A DNA stretch of 59,405 nt from Imhoffiella purpurea (GTDB lineage Bacteria; Pseudomonadota; Gammaproteobacteria; Chromatiales; Chromatiaceae): positions 1 through 59,405 of the forward strand of contig NZ_AONC01000030.1 of the NCBI RefSeq assembly GCF_000585215.1, written 5' to 3'. This document shows positions 9,019-20,342 of this stretch, piece after piece; positions within the stretch are counted from its first letter, which is position 1, and each line of letters starts with the position of its first letter. The notes under the pieces were generated by a model that searched no databases, was not told where the DNA came from, and saw nothing but the letters and a program-made list of their open reading frames with translations. A program made the position numbers and the translations under genes.

Positions 9019-11697
9019 TCAGCTTTGTTTGGTCTGACCTTCGAGCCTGTCATGAATCTCCCTCCTCAAACAGGCCAGCGCCGTTTCGCAGGTGATCGGC
9101 GTATCGTCTTCGGTCGTGATGAAAAAGACGTCATCGACCTCCGCGCCCACGGTGGCGATCTTGGCGTTCTGCAGCCTGATACCGCATTGCTGGAAGACTG
9201 CGCCGACCTCGGCGAGCAGGCCGGGGCGGTCGAGCGTGGTGAGCCGCATGATGGTGCGATGATTGGGCTCGTCGGCCGAGAAGTTGATGCGGGTCTCGAT
9301 CGGGAAGTGACGTAGACGGCGGGGGACAGTACGGGCGACCCGGATGGGGCTTTCCCCCTGCTCCATGATGCTGGCCGTGAGGTTGGAGCGGATCTCTTCC
9401 ATGTGCAATTCGTTTTCCACCGGCTCTCCGTCCTGGTCCAGGACCTGGTAGCTGTTGACGGCCATGCCGTCGTCGGTGGTCATGACGCGGGCATCCATGA
9501 CGTCGAGCCCCATCTGGTCCAGCGTCGCCGTGGTGCGGGCGAACAGATTGGCGCGGTCGCGGGTGTAGATGAAGATCTCGGTGCCGCCGCGGGCGGTGAC
9601 GGGGCGGATGACCACCAGTGGCTGATGCGTTGGGTCGGCGGAGAGGATCTGACGGGTCTGCCAGGCGATCTCGTCCGGGGAGTTGTGCAGGAAGAAGTCC
9701 AGGCTGAACTTGAGCCAGAGGGCGTTGCAGGCGCTGGGGTCGCCGCCGTAGCGGGCTACCAGGCGCATGCTCTCGGCCTGTTTCTGGCTGATGAGCTCGT
9801 CCTGGGCCTGGGGGTTGTCGAGTCCGCGCAGCAGGGCGCGGCGGGTCGCGTAATAGAGTTCGCGCAGCAGTGCGTCGATCCAGCTGTTCCAGCGTTCGGG
9901 GTTGGTGGCCCGGGCGTCGGCGACGGTGAGCAGATAGAGATAGTCGAGCCGGTTGGGGTCGCCGATCAGTTCGGCGAAGGATTGCACCACTTCGGGATCG
10001 CTGATGTCCTTGCGCTGGGCGGTCATGGACATCACCAGGTGGTGCTCGACCAGCCAGGCTACCAGCCGGCTGTCGAACTCGCTGAGGCCGTGCAGGCGGC
10101 AGAAATCCCAGGCGTCGCGCGCGCCCAGCGTCGAGTGGTCGCCGCCGCGTCCCTTGGCGATGTCGTGGAAGAGTCCGCCCAGATAGAGGAGCTCCAGCTT
10201 GGGGATGCGGCGTCCGACCGCGCTGCACAGCGGGAACTCGTCGTCGTGTTTGGGGATGGTGAAGCGGCGCAGGTTGCGCACCAGCGTCAGGGTGTGTTCG
10301 TCCACCGTGTAGACGTGCAGCAGGTCGTACTGCATGCGGCCGACGATGTTGGCGAAGGCCGGGATGTAGGCCGCGAGCACCCCGTAGCGGTTCATGCGGC
10401 GGATGGCGTGCGTCAGCCCGTTCGATTCGCGGAAGATCTCCATGAAGAGACTGCGCGCGCGCAGATCGGCGCGGAAGTCGTCGTCGATGCGGTGGCGGTT
10501 CTCGCGGATCAGACGGATGGTGCTCGCGCGCACGCCCTCCAGCTCGGGACGGGTCTGGAGGATATGGAAGACCTCGAGCAGGGCGATGGGATAGCGTCTG
10601 AAGACGCTCGGCGAGGTGACCTCGAGATAGCCGCTGCGGGACTGGAAGCGTTTGTTGATCGGCACCGGCGGGCCGACGTCGTCGTGCAGCAGGATGGCCT
10701 CGCGGAAAAGCTGCAGCAGCATCTCGTTGAGACGGTTGAGTTCCTGCACGGTGCGGTAGTACTGCTGCATGAACTGCTCGACCGCGAGGTTGTTCGCGCC
10801 GTCGCAGAACCCGAACTGCTTGGCCAGGGTGCGCTGGTAATCGAACAGCAGCCGGTCCTCGCGCCGTCCGGTGAGCCGGTGCAGCGAGAAGCGGATCCGC
10901 CACAGCAGGGTCTGGCCGCCGACGAGCGCCTGGTGCTCGTGCTCGGTGAGGAACCCGTGTCCAACCAGATCGTGCAATGTCTCGGCGTCGAAATGCCGCT
11001 TGGCGACCCAGCCGATCATCTGGATGTCGCGCAGACCGCCCGGATTCTCCTTGATGTTGGGTTCCAGGTTGTAGGCGGTCTCGCCGTATTTGTGCCAGCG
11101 TGCGCGCTGCTCGGCCGCCTTGGCGGCGAAGAAGCGCTCGCTGTCCCAGATGTGCTCGGGGGCCGTGGCGGCACGCATCTCCTGGAACAGGGTCTCGCTG
11201 CCGCTCAGCAGGCGCGCCTCCAGCAGGTTCGTCATCACGGTGACGTCGTTCGATGCCTCGCTGACGCAGTCGGCGACCGTGCGCACGCTGTGCCCGATCT
11301 CCAGTCCGATGTCCCAGAAACAGGTGACGAGCTGTTCGAGGGGCCGGGTCAGCTCCGCGTCCGGCGCCATGAGGATGAGGATGTCGATGTCGGAGGCCGG
11401 CTGCAGCTCCTGGCGGCCGTACCCGCCGACGGCGATCAGCGCCGCCTCTTCAGGGTTCGGGCCGAGGTGGTGTTCCCAGAGCTCGCATAGAACCGCGTCG
11501 ATGAGGTCGCTGCGCTCCCTGACGAGCGCCGCGATGGGGATGCCCAGGTCGAACTGGTGATAGAGATCGTTGCAGCCGGACTTGAGCCGCGATTTGTAGG
11601 TCGCGATCGGTGGGGGAGGGGGGGCGACCGGGGGCGCTGCCCCAGACGTATGGGGTGCTGGCGTTGCGTGATCCTCTGTCCGTGTGGGCTGGGTCAT
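9019..11697 (-). CDS. glnD: bifunctional uridylyltransferase/uridylyl-removing enzyme GlnD
   Basis: GlnD is the cytoplasmic nitrogen sensor that uridylylates PII proteins when glutamine is low and removes UMP when it is high. The 892-residue product has the nucleotidyltransferase motif GGYGRQELQPASDIDIL near residue 90. The HD-domain metal site is in HDIAKGRGGDHST near 510, and two C-terminal ACT domains start at about 697 and 815. The ATG at 11697 is preferred because it overlaps the map stop codon (ATGA), giving coupling. The open frame continues upstream into map without meaningful sequence. A Pro/Ala-rich stretch follows the start. Confidence 0.95.
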   Translation of the reverse strand: MTQPTRTEDHATPAPHTSGAAPPVAPPPPPIATYKSRLKSGCNDLYHQFDLGIPIAALVRERSDLIDAVLCELWEHHLGPNPEEAALIAVGGYGRQELQPASDIDILILMAPDAELTRPLEQLVTCFWDIGLEIGHSVRTVADCVSEASNDVTVMTNLLEARLLSGSETLFQEMRAATAPEHIWDSERFFAAKAAEQRARWHKYGETAYNLEPNIKENPGGLRDIQMIGWVAKRHFDAETLHDLVGHGFLTEHEHQALVGGQTLLWRIRFSLHRLTGRREDRLLFDYQRTLAKQFGFCDGANNLAVEQFMQQYYRTVQELNRLNEMLLQLFREAILLHDDVGPPVPINKRFQSRSGYLEVTSPSVFRRYPIALLEVFHILQTRPELEGVRASTIRLIRENRHRIDDDFRADLRARSLFMEIFRESNGLTHAIRRMNRYGVLAAYIPAFANIVGRMQYDLLHVYTVDEHTLTLVRNLRRFTIPKHDDEFPLCSAVGRRIPKLELLYLGGLFHDIAKGRGGDHSTLGARDAWDFCRLHGLSEFDSRLVAWLVEHHLVMSMTAQRKDISDPEVVQSFAELIGDPNRLDYLYLLTVADARATNPERWNSWIDALLRELYYATRRALLRGLDNPQAQDELISQKQAESMRLVARYGGDPSACNALWLKFSLDFFLHNSPDEIAWQTRQILSADPTHQPLVVIRPVTARGGTEIFIYTRDRANLFARTTATLDQMGLDVMDARVMTTDDGMAVNSYQVLDQDGEPVENELHMEEIRSNLTASIMEQGESPIRVARTVPRRLRHFPIETRINFSADEPNHRTIMRLTTLDRPGLLAEVGAVFQQCGIRLQNAKIATVGAEVDDVFFITTEDDTPITCETALACLRREIHDRLEGQTKQS

Positions 11698-12482
11698 TGC
11701 GGGTCTGGCTGCGGCTCGTCTCGCTCTTCGGCGCGCAGGGTCAGGATCTCGTATCCGTCCTCGGTCACCAGCACGGTGTGCTCCCATTGGGCCGAGAGGC
11801 TGCGGTCCTTGGTGACCACGGTCCAGCCGTCGGGCAGGATCTTGATGAAGCGCTTGCCGGAATTGACCATGGGCTCCACCGTGAAGCACATGCCCGGTTC
11901 GAGCACGAGCCCCTCGCCCGGCTTGCCGTAGTGGAGGATCTGAGGATCCTCGTGGAACTCGCGCCCGATGCCGTGGCCGCAGTACTCCCGAACGACCGAA
12001 TAGCCCTGGGATTCGACGAATTTCTGGATGGTGTGGCCGATATCGCCCAGGGTGGCGCCCGGGCGGATGGCGCCGATCCCGAGCATCATGGACTGCTGGG
12101 TGACGGTGACGAGCCGGCGTGCCAGTACCGAGGGCTCGCCGACGAAGAACATCTTGCTGGTATCGCCGTGATAGCCGTCCTTGATCACGGTGATGTCGAT
12201 ATTCATGATGTCGCCCTTTTTCAGGCGCTTGTCGCTCGGGATGCCGTGGCAGACCTGGTGGTTGATCGAGGTGCAGATGGACTTGGGAAAGCCCCGATAG
12301 TTGAGCGGGGCGGGAATCGCCTCCTGGACCTCGGTGATGTATTGGTGGCAGAGGCGGTCGAGCTCATCCGTGGTGACGCCGGGCTTGACGTGTGGGGCGA
12401 TCATGTCGAGCACGTCGGCCGCGAGTCGGCCCGCGACGCGCATCCGCTCGATCGCTTCGGGTGTCTTGATCTTTACACTCAT
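11694..12482 (-). CDS. map: type I methionine aminopeptidase
   Basis: This enzyme removes the initiator methionine from nascent proteins. The 262-residue product starts MSVKIKTPEAIERMRVAGRL and has the pita-bread fold motifs in order: HQVCHGIPS near 79, the metal ligands in DITVIKDGYHGDTSKMF near 97-108, HGIGREFHEDP near 171, and the later Glu ligands in FTVEPM and EHTVLV. It is the first gene of a map-glnD unit, divergent from rpsB, which is the usual gammaproteobacterial arrangement. An in-frame ATG at 12599 exists, but the residues between are not map-like. Confidence 0.96.
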   Translation of the reverse strand: MSVKIKTPEAIERMRVAGRLAADVLDMIAPHVKPGVTTDELDRLCHQYITEVQEAIPAPLNYRGFPKSICTSINHQVCHGIPSDKRLKKGDIMNIDITVIKDGYHGDTSKMFFVGEPSVLARRLVTVTQQSMMLGIGAIRPGATLGDIGHTIQKFVESQGYSVVREYCGHGIGREFHEDPQILHYGKPGEGLVLEPGMCFTVEPMVNSGKRFIKILPDGWTVVTKDRSLSAQWEHTVLVTEDGYEILTLRAEERDEPQPDPQ

Positions 12483-12913
12483 GTTGTCGTTTGAGGCGTC
12501 CACAGGAATCTGAATCGAATCTCGTCTGTGTGAAGGGCGATTGCCCGTATCGAATCGGCTATGGTATAAAACGCGGCGCGCTGCCGCAATGAACTCCAAA
12601 TGGCCGATATATTTCTCAAGGAGTCGCTATCCGATATGGGTATCGATGCGCTGGCGCCAAGCGGAATGCCTCGGCTTTTCGATCTCTAGAATATCGGCCG
12701 TCTCCGGCGTGCATGTTGTCCTCGTGCCCTCTCGTCACCTTGCTCTCGTCCCCGAGTCAGGGGCGCTGGATGCTATGTGACGGGCATGCTCCGCCGGATT
12801 TCGAACCTAATGTCCACACACGTATCGGCACATGCGGCTGGGTGCCCGTCGACACGGGTTGTCGCGTGGGATGCGTGGAGGTCCAACCCAATTCAATCTT
12901 AGGAAGCAAGACC
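12483..12913. other. map-rpsB divergent intergenic region with long rpsB leader
   Basis: This 431-bp stretch has no gene. It holds a probable rpsB promoter (12541-12570) and a roughly 337-nt rpsB 5' leader. In gammaproteobacteria the rpsB leader is a known target of S2 autogenous repression. I did not derive a secondary structure here, so that role is inferred from position only. Confidence 0.6.
12541..12570 (+). promoter_or_regulatory. putative rpsB-tsf sigma70 promoter
   Basis: TTGCCC at 12541-12546 and TATAAA at 12565-12570 are separated by 18 bp. They are followed by a GC-rich discriminator (ACGCGGCGCG) as seen at stringently controlled ribosomal promoters. Confidence 0.55.
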
Positions 12914-13675
12914 TTGAGCGAAGTCACGATGCGCCAGATGCTGGAGGCCGGTGTTCATTTCGGCCACCAGACCCGTTATTGGAACCCCAAGATGGCCACC
13001 TTCATCTTCGGGCACCGCAACAAGATTCATATCGTCAACCTGGAGAAGACCCTTCCGCTCTACCAGGAGGCGGTCAATTTCATGGGGACCTTGACGGCCA
13101 ACGGCGGCAAGATCCTCTTCGTCGGCACCAAGCGCGCCGCGCGCGATGCCATCAAGGAAGAGGCCGCGCGCTGCGGCATGCCCTACGTCAACCATCGCTG
13201 GCTCGGCGGCATGCTCACCAACTTCAAGACCATCCGTCAGTCCGTCAAGCGGCTGAAGGAGCTTGAGGCGATGTTCGAGAGCGGTACCATCGAGCGCTTC
13301 AACAAGAAGGAAGCGCTGGGCCTGTCGCGCGAGCGGGACAAGCTCGAGCAGAGCCTGGGCGGCATCAAGAACATGGATGGTCTGCCGGACGCCATGTTCG
13401 TCGTCGACGTCGGTCACGAGAAGATCGCCGTGACCGAGGCCAACAAGCTCGGCATCCCGGTCATCGGCGTGGTCGATACCAACAACGATCCGAGCAACGT
13501 CGACTACGTGATCCCCGGTAACGACGACGCCATTCGCGCCGTGCGTCTCTATATCGCCGGTGCCGCCGACGCCGTTCTCGACGGCCGCAACACCGCAGCC
13601 GCCATGGTCGGTCGCGGCGACGCGATCGAAGAGGCTGGTGCGGCCGAGGAAGCGGCCGGCGCCGCCGACGCCTGA
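12914..13675 (+). CDS. rpsB: 30S ribosomal protein S2
   Basis: This is the small-subunit ribosomal protein that binds the 30S head-body junction with S1. The 253-residue product contains [48 protein letters not shown] and [14 protein letters not shown], all S2 hallmarks. The C-terminal tail is Ala/Glu-rich. Homologs begin only 5-7 residues before MRxMLEAG. The matching codon here is TTG at 12914, preceded by AGGAAG at 12901-12906 (spacing 7). The upstream open frame is leader. tsf follows in the same transcript. Confidence 0.95.
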   Translation: MSEVTMRQMLEAGVHFGHQTRYWNPKMATFIFGHRNKIHIVNLEKTLPLYQEAVNFMGTLTANGGKILFVGTKRAARDAIKEEAARCGMPYVNHRWLGGMLTNFKTIRQSVKRLKELEAMFESGTIERFNKKEALGLSRERDKLEQSLGGIKNMDGLPDAMFVVDVGHEKIAVTEANKLGIPVIGVVDTNNDPSNVDYVIPGNDDAIRAVRLYIAGAADAVLDGRNTAAAMVGRGDAIEEAGAAEEAAGAADA

Positions 13676-13687
13676 TCGTACTGACCG

Positions 13688-13707
13688 ACGGCGCCTCGGT
13701 GCGCCGT
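13688..13707 (+). terminator. rpsB-tsf intercistronic hairpin (attenuator-like)
   Basis: A perfect 7-bp stem (ACGGCGC / GCGCCGT) with a CTCGGT loop lies 12 bp after the rpsB stop. It is followed by TTTC rather than a long U tract. It could attenuate or process the mRNA so that tsf is made at a different level from rpsB. Confidence 0.5.
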
Positions 13708-13802
13708 TTCAAGTGGTTGGCCCTGACGCCCCATGGCGTTTCGGGGCCGCCGCCATTAGATATTTTCTGTTTTTCCCGGCACGGGATAGAGGTGAATTAA
13801 CC

Positions 13803-14690
13803 ATGGCGATTACAGCCGCACTGGTCAAGGAGCTGCGCGAGCGCACTGGCGCCGGCATGATGGAGTGCAAGAAGGCGCTCGTCGAGTCCAATGGGGACAT
13901 CGAGGCCGCCATCGAGGCGATGCGCAAGTCCGGTCAGGCCAAGGCCGCCAAGAAGTCCGGCCGCACCGCCGCCGAGGGCGTCGTCGTGATCCGTATTTCG
14001 GATGACGGCAAGCGCGGCGTCATGGTCGAGATCAACTGCGAGACCGACTTCGTCGCCAAGGACACCAATTTTCAGGCCTTCGCCGACGCGGTCGCCGAGA
14101 CCGCGCTCGCGGGTTCCGCGGCGGATGTGTCCGAGCTGGCGGGTCAGTCCCTGGCCAGCGATGCTTCGCTCACCGTCGATGGCGCCCGCGAGGCATTGAT
14201 CGCCAAGATCGGCGAGAACGTCCAGGTGCGTCGTCTGATGCGCTTCGAGTCCGCCGAAGGTACGCTCCATAGCTATATCCATGGCGTGCGTATCGGTGTC
14301 ATGGTCGAGCTCGCCGGCGGCGACGAGACCCTCGGGCGCGACATCGCCATGCACGTCGCGGCCAGCAATCCGCTGTGCGTCGACGCCTCCCAGGTCCCGG
14401 CCGAGATGCTGGACAAGGAGCGCGAGATCTTCAAGGCGCAGGCCCTCGACAGCGGCAAGCCCGAGGCGATCGTCGAGAAGATGATCGAAGGCCGCATGCG
14501 CAAATATCTCCAGGAGGTGACCCTGCTGGGTCAGCCCTTCGTCAAGGATCCCGATCAGTCGATCGAAAAGCTGCTCAAACAGTCGGGCGCCAAGGTCGTC
14601 TGCTTCGCGCGGGTCGAGGTCGGCGAGGGGATCGAGAAGAAAACCGAGAATTTCGCCGAAGAGGTCATGGCGCAGGTTCGCGGCGACTGA
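13803..14690 (+). CDS. tsf: translation elongation factor Ts
   Basis: EF-Ts is the nucleotide exchange factor that reloads EF-Tu with GTP. The 295-residue product has the N-terminal UBA-like domain ending in the signature [19 protein letters not shown]. Next comes [11 protein letters not shown] (core TDFV motif near 80) and two dimerisation subdomains. The ATG at 13803 is the start expected from the family ([11 protein letters not shown]). It lies 127 bp after rpsB with an intercistronic hairpin between them. Confidence 0.97.
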   Translation: MAITAALVKELRERTGAGMMECKKALVESNGDIEAAIEAMRKSGQAKAAKKSGRTAAEGVVVIRISDDGKRGVMVEINCETDFVAKDTNFQAFADAVAETALAGSAADVSELAGQSLASDASLTVDGAREALIAKIGENVQVRRLMRFESAEGTLHSYIHGVRIGVMVELAGGDETLGRDIAMHVAASNPLCVDASQVPAEMLDKEREIFKAQALDSGKPEAIVEKMIEGRMRKYLQEVTLLGQPFVKDPDQSIEKLLKQSGAKVVCFARVEVGEGIEKKTENFAEEVMAQVRGD

Positions 14691-14758
14691 TCGATTGGGG
14701 TATCCTGCTTCATCCGGACGATCTTTCCGCAACCAATTCGGCGACGAGGTAGACGGCC

Positions 14759-15481
14759 ATGGCGGCCTCAGTGTATCGACGCATCCTGCTCAAGCTCAGT
14801 GGTGAGGCGCTCATGGGTTCGGGTTCCTATGGAATCGACCCGGATGTTCTCCAACGCTTCGCGCAGGAGGTCGCCGGTCTCGCTGCCGAGGGCGTGCAGG
14901 TCGCGCTGGTGATCGGAGGCGGGAATCTGTTCCGCGGCGGGATCATGGCCGCCAAGGGCATGGACCGCGTCACCGCCGATCAGATGGGCATGCTGGCGAC
15001 CGTCATGAATGCCCTGGCGATGCAGGACGCCCTTGAACGGATGGGCGTCGCCGCCCGTGTCATGTCGGCGCTCAAGATCAATCAGGTCTGCGAGGACTTC
15101 ATCCGCCGGCGCGCGATACGCCATCTCGACAAGGGGCGGGTCGTCATCTTCGCCGCCGGAACCGGAAACCCCTTCTTCACCACCGACTCGGCCGCCAGTC
15201 TGCGCGCGGTCGAGATCGGTGCCGATCTTCTGATCAAGGCCACCAAGGTGGACGGCATCTATTCGGCCGATCCGGTGACCGATCCCTCCGCGACCTTCTA
15301 TCGCAGAATCAGCTACGACCAGGCGCTGCGCGAGGATCTCAAGGTCATGGACACCACGGCCATCGTGCTGTGCCGGGAACACGGGATGCCACTTCGTGTA
15401 ATGAATATCAACGAAACGGGTGCCTTGCTGCGGCTGATTCGCGGCGAGGATGTCGGGTCGTTGGTGGTAAGCGAGAACTAA
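14759..15481 (+). CDS. pyrH: UMP kinase
   Basis: PyrH phosphorylates UMP to UDP and belongs to the amino-acid-kinase fold, unrelated to eukaryotic UMP kinases. The 240-residue product shows [13 protein letters not shown] at the N-terminus, [11 protein letters not shown] near 57, and the C-terminal nucleotide-binding segment [17 protein letters not shown]. The family's [21 protein letters not shown] ending is present. It sits 68 bp after tsf and 1 bp before frr. Confidence 0.97.
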   Translation: MAASVYRRILLKLSGEALMGSGSYGIDPDVLQRFAQEVAGLAAEGVQVALVIGGGNLFRGGIMAAKGMDRVTADQMGMLATVMNALAMQDALERMGVAARVMSALKINQVCEDFIRRRAIRHLDKGRVVIFAAGTGNPFFTTDSAASLRAVEIGADLLIKATKVDGIYSADPVTDPSATFYRRISYDQALREDLKVMDTTAIVLCREHGMPLRVMNINETGALLRLIRGEDVGSLVVSEN

Positions 15482-15482
15482 C

Positions 15483-16040
15483 ATGATCGACGATATCAAG
15501 ACAGATGCTGCCGACCGGATGGCCAAGAGCGTCGAGGCACTCTCGCACGAGCTCGCCAAGATCCGGACCGGGCGCGCGCATCCCTCGCTGCTCGACCACA
15601 TCATGGTCTCCTATTACGGCTCCGATGTCCCGATTCGCCAGGTCGCGAACATCAATGCCGAGGATGCCCGCACCCTCTCGGTGGTGCCATGGGAAAAGAA
15701 CATGGTGCAGGCCATCGAGAAGGCGATCATGCAGTCCGATCTGGGGCTGAATCCCAATACCGCCGGGACCGTGATCCGCGTGCCCATGCCGCCGCTGACC
15801 GAGGAGCGCCGCCGCGACCTCATCAAGGTGGCGCGCCACGAGGCCGAGCAGGCCCGTGTCGCCGTGCGCAACATCCGTCGCGACGCCAATCACGAGCTCA
15901 AGGAGCTGGTCAAGGAGAAGATGATCTCCGAGGACGACGAGCGCCGCGGTCAGGAGATCGTGCAGAAGCTGACCGACCAGTACGTCAAGGACGTGGATTC
16001 GGTGCTGGCCGAGAAAGAGCAGGACCTGATGTCCATTTGA
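15483..16040 (+). CDS. frr: ribosome recycling factor
   Basis: RRF works with EF-G to split post-termination ribosomes. The 185-residue length is canonical. The three-helix bundle carries [14 protein letters not shown]-type sequence (here [23 protein letters not shown]), and the beta domain includes [10 protein letters not shown] and [22 protein letters not shown]. It starts 1 bp after the pyrH stop, so the two are translationally linked. Confidence 0.97.
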   Translation: MIDDIKTDAADRMAKSVEALSHELAKIRTGRAHPSLLDHIMVSYYGSDVPIRQVANINAEDARTLSVVPWEKNMVQAIEKAIMQSDLGLNPNTAGTVIRVPMPPLTEERRRDLIKVARHEAEQARVAVRNIRRDANHELKELVKEKMISEDDERRGQEIVQKLTDQYVKDVDSVLAEKEQDLMSI

Positions 16041-16072
16041 GGCCGCGGGGACCGACGGCGATCGACACCATC

Positions 16073-16847
<775 letters not shown>

Positions 16848-16861
<14 letters not shown>

Positions 16862-17681
16862 GGTCTTGCAGGTATCGAGCAGCCTGCGGCAGCGCACCCT
16901 GACCGCCGTCGTTCTCGGGCCGCTGGTCATCGCCGCCGTGCTCTGGCTGCCGACTCCGGCGTTCGCCCTCTTCTTCGGCCTGGTGGTGATGGGGGCCGGC
17001 TGGGAGTGGTGCGGACTGGCGGGTCTCGTCTCGCTCCCGCAACGCGCCGCCTATCTGGCGCTCATCGCGGCCTGCATGGGCCTGCTCTGGCCGCAAGCGG
17101 ACTGGCGCCTCTGGCTGATCGGGCTCAGCGTTCCCTGGTGGATCGCCCAGTCGGTGCGGATGCTGCGGATGCGCGAGGTCCTGCCGGTATCCGGTCTGCA
17201 GCCCCTGCTGCTTCCGGTCGGTCTGCTGGTGCTGGTGGCGCCCTGGGCCGCACTGGTCGATCTGCATCGGATCGGCCCGGCGCTGGTGCTCTTCCTCCTG
17301 GTGATCATCTGGACCGCCGATTCCCTAGCCTATTTCGTCGGGCGCCGCTGGGGGCGCGCCAAGCTGGCGCCCGCGGTGAGTCCCGGCAAGACCCTGGCGG
17401 GCGTCTATGGCGGGATCGCGGGCGCGGCCTTCTGCGGTCTGCTGTTCGCCTGGCAGCAATCGCTCGGCTGGTGGGCCGGTCTGCTGGTATTGCTCTTCTG
17501 CGCCTTCGCGGCTTCGATCTCGATCGTCGGAGATCTTTACGAAAGTTTCCTGAAACGCCGCCGCGGTCTCAAGGATTCGAGCCAGATTCTGCCGGGCCAT
17601 GGTGGCCTGCTGGACCGTATCGACAGTCTCACCGCGGCCGCACCACTGTTTGCCCTGGGAATGACCTGGGCCCTCATGTGA
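16848..17681 (+). CDS. cdsA: phosphatidate cytidylyltransferase
   Basis: CdsA makes CDP-diacylglycerol, the precursor of all phospholipids, in the inner membrane. The 277-residue protein is almost entirely hydrophobic, with about eight predicted membrane segments. It ends with the family signature [20 protein letters not shown] (metal- and CTP-binding) near 245-264. An earlier [13 protein letters not shown] loop is also typical. The ATG at 16848 lies inside the uppS 3' end, consistent with coupled translation. Confidence 0.95.
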
Positions 17682-17694
17682 TCGGAGTAGGATT

Positions 17695-18882
17695 GTGATA
17701 GGCGTAACCGTACTGGGTGCGACCGGCTCCATTGGAGTCAGTACGCTCGATGTCATGGCTCGGCATTCCGACCGTTTCCGCGCCGTGGCGCTGACCGCCA
17801 ACCGGGATGCGGAGCGGCTGGCCGAGCAGTGTCGGCAGCACCGTCCGCGCTATGCCGTCATGGTGGATCCGGACGCCGCGCGGCGTCTGGCCGATCTGCT
17901 CGCCGACATGTCGCAGCCGCCCGAGATCCTCACCGGGGTGGAGGGACTGGAGCAGGTCGCCGCGCTTCCCGAGGTCGACCATGTGATGGCGGCCATCGTC
18001 GGCGCGGCCGGTCTGCGTCCGACCCTGGCGGCGGCCAAGGCCGGCAAGCGCGTCCTGCTGGCGAACAAGGAATCCCTGGTCGTGGCCGGTGCCCTGCTGA
18101 TGAAGGCCGTCGAAGAGAGCGGCGCCGAACTGCTGCCGATCGACAGCGAGCACAACGCCATCTTCCAGTGTCTGCCGCCCGATTTCTCCAAGGGCCTGGC
18201 CGAGGTCGGGGTGAGACGCATCCTGCTCACCGCCTCGGGCGGGCCGCTGCGCGACTGGCCGATCGAGCAGCTCTCCTCGGTCACCCCGGAGCAGGCCTGC
18301 GCCCATCCGACCTGGGCCATGGGGCGCAAGATCTCGGTCGATTCGGCGACCATGATGAACAAGGGGCTGGAGGTCATCGAGGCCTGCTGGTTGTTCGGGA
18401 CCGATACCGACCATATACAGGTGGTCGTGCATCCCCAGAGCGTCATCCATTCCATGGTTCAATACGAAGACGGTTCGGTGCTCGCCCAGCTCGGCAACCC
18501 GGACATGCGCACCCCGATCGCGCATGCCATGGCCTGGCCGGAGCGGTTCGACTCGGGCGTAGCCCCGCTCGATCTCTTCGCCGTGGCCCGGCTCGACTTC
18601 CAGGAGCCCGACATGATGCGCTTCCCCTGTCTCGCGCTGGCCTTCCAGGCCGCTCGGCAGGGCGGTACGGCTCCGGCCGTGCTCAATGCCGCCAACGAGA
18701 TCGCGGTGGCCGCCTTCCTCGATCGTCGCATCGACCTGCCGGGCATCGCCGCCGTGGTCGAGGGTACGCTCGACGCCATGCCCGAGGAGGGCGTCGAAGG
18801 GCAGGGGGTGGATTTCCTGCTCGACGTCGATCGCCGCGCCCGCGACTGCGCCGAGCACCTGGTTCAAACCCGTCGCTCCTGA
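17695..18882 (+). CDS. dxr: 1-deoxy-D-xylulose 5-phosphate reductoisomerase
   Basis: This is the second enzyme of the MEP isoprenoid pathway. It makes 2-C-methylerythritol 4-phosphate, which feeds carotenoid, bacteriochlorophyll tail, quinone and bactoprenol synthesis. The 395-residue product has the NADPH motif [15 protein letters not shown] at the N-terminus and [12 protein letters not shown] near 121. Substrate and metal ligands are in [12 protein letters not shown] near 149. SGGPLRDWP and [20 protein letters not shown] are also present. The start is GTG 17695, with GGAG upstream. Confidence 0.96.
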   Translation: MIGVTVLGATGSIGVSTLDVMARHSDRFRAVALTANRDAERLAEQCRQHRPRYAVMVDPDAARRLADLLADMSQPPEILTGVEGLEQVAALPEVDHVMAAIVGAAGLRPTLAAAKAGKRVLLANKESLVVAGALLMKAVEESGAELLPIDSEHNAIFQCLPPDFSKGLAEVGVRRILLTASGGPLRDWPIEQLSSVTPEQACAHPTWAMGRKISVDSATMMNKGLEVIEACWLFGTDTDHIQVVVHPQSVIHSMVQYEDGSVLAQLGNPDMRTPIAHAMAWPERFDSGVAPLDLFAVARLDFQEPDMMRFPCLALAFQAARQGGTAPAVLNAANEIAVAAFLDRRIDLPGIAAVVEGTLDAMPEEGVEGQGVDFLLDVDRRARDCAEHLVQTRRS

Positions 18883-18898
18883 TCCCTGATATCGCCCT

Positions 18899-20266
18899 AT
18901 GGATACGCTTTTCACCATCGGCTCCTTCCTGGTCGCCCTCGCGATTCTGATCGCGGTGCACGAATTCGGTCATTTCTGGGTCGCGCGCCGGCTGGGCGTC
19001 AAGGTGTTGAGGTTCTCGATCGGGTTCGGCCGGCCACTGCTGCGCTGGCAGCGCCATCCGGACGACACCGAATACGTGCTCGCGCTCTTTCCGCTGGGCG
19101 GTTACGTCAAGATGCTCGACGAACGCGAGGAGCCGGTACCCGAGGGCGAGCTGGGCCGGGCCTTCAATCGGCAGGCGTTGTGGAAGCGCTCGGCGATCGT
19201 GTTCGCCGGTCCCTTGTTCAATCTGCTGTTCGCCATTTTCGCCTACTGGGCCATCTTCATGGTCGGCGATACGGGCCTCAAACCGGTCGTCGCGGGCGTC
19301 GAGCCCGATTCCATCGCCGCCGAGGCAGGTTTCCAGCCGGGTGACGAGCTGCTGACCATCGGCGATCGTCCCGCGGGGAGCTGGGAGACGGCCGTCTTCG
19401 CCTTCACCGTGGATGCCATGAAGGGCCAGGACATGGTCGTGCGGGTACGCGATGATTCGGGTCTCGAGAGGGATCGCTGGATCTCCGGCGACACCGTCTC
19501 CAATCTGGCCGAGGAGCCCGACCTGATCGGCCGGCTCGGTTTTCAGCCGCGCCGTCCCGAGCTGCCCCCGGTGATCGGCGAGGTGGTCGCGGGCGAGCCG
19601 GCCGATCTCGCCGGTCTGCGGTTGGGTGATCGCGTCCTAACGGTGGACGGTTCGGCCATCACCTCCTGGAAGGCATTGGTGTCGTTGGTGCGCGAGCGCC
19701 CGGGCCAGACCCTGACGCTGGATGTCGAGGGCGCCGACGGTTCGCTGCGCGAGATTCGGATGACGCCGCGCGCGCTCGAATCCGAGGAGGGGGCGAGTGT
19801 CGGCCGAATCGGTGCCGGCGTTCTGGTGCCGGACGATCTCATGGACGGCTATCTGGTCGATGTCCGCTATGGCCCCGTGGACGCCATGCGTCAGGCCTTC
19901 GACAAGACCCTGGATACCAGTGTGCTGATGCTCAAGGTGATGGGGCGGATGCTGATCGGCGAGGCATCGATCCAGAATCTGAGCGGTCCCATCACCATCG
20001 CCGAGACGGCCGGTCGCACGGCGAGCTACGGGCTCGACTCCTTCGTCAAGTTCCTGGCCGTGGTCAGCATCAGCCTGGGCGTGCTCAACCTGTTGCCCAT
20101 CCCGGTTCTGGACGGAGGGCACCTGATGTATTTCCTGATCGAGTGGATCAAGGGCAGCCCGGTCTCGGAGCAGGCCCAGATCCAGGGGCAGAAGGTCGGA
20201 TTCCTGCTATTGGCCATGCTGATGACGCTCGCCTTCTACGTGGATCTGTCGCGGCTATTGGGCTGA
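18899..20266 (+). CDS. rseP: RIP metalloprotease RseP (site-2 protease)
   Basis: RseP is an inner-membrane zinc protease that cleaves anti-sigma-E factors and remnant signal peptides. The 455-residue protein has the HEFGH active site in TM1 at about residues 21-25. Two PDZ domains lie in the periplasmic loop (about 115-200 and 215-295). The third zinc ligand is in the conserved NLLPIPVLDGGHL in a C-terminal TM near 400. It is located directly upstream of bamA, the usual gammaproteobacterial order. Confidence 0.96.
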   Translation: MDTLFTIGSFLVALAILIAVHEFGHFWVARRLGVKVLRFSIGFGRPLLRWQRHPDDTEYVLALFPLGGYVKMLDEREEPVPEGELGRAFNRQALWKRSAIVFAGPLFNLLFAIFAYWAIFMVGDTGLKPVVAGVEPDSIAAEAGFQPGDELLTIGDRPAGSWETAVFAFTVDAMKGQDMVVRVRDDSGLERDRWISGDTVSNLAEEPDLIGRLGFQPRRPELPPVIGEVVAGEPADLAGLRLGDRVLTVDGSAITSWKALVSLVRERPGQTLTLDVEGADGSLREIRMTPRALESEEGASVGRIGAGVLVPDDLMDGYLVDVRYGPVDAMRQAFDKTLDTSVLMLKVMGRMLIGEASIQNLSGPITIAETAGRTASYGLDSFVKFLAVVSISLGVLNLLPIPVLDGGHLMYFLIEWIKGSPVSEQAQIQGQKVGFLLLAMLMTLAFYVDLSRLLG

Positions 20267-20286
20267 ATACACTGTTCCCTTATACT
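20258..20286 (+). promoter_or_regulatory. putative bamA promoter
   Basis: TTGGGC (20258-20263) and TATACT (20281-20286) are spaced 17 bp in the rseP-bamA junction, 57 bp before the bamA start. This would allow bamA and the downstream envelope genes to be transcribed separately from the translation genes. No sigma-E-type GAACTT/TCTGA pair was found. Confidence 0.5.
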
Positions 20287-20342
20287 AGCGCGCCTTGGAT
20301 GCCGACTTCTGGCTGACTTGGGCTTGATAAGGGGAACCCCTC

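Noticed and set aside
9403-11490. 695-codon open frame antisense to glnD
   Set aside because: It mirrors glnD codon bias, is rich in Val/Gly/Asp/Glu repeats and has no family features.
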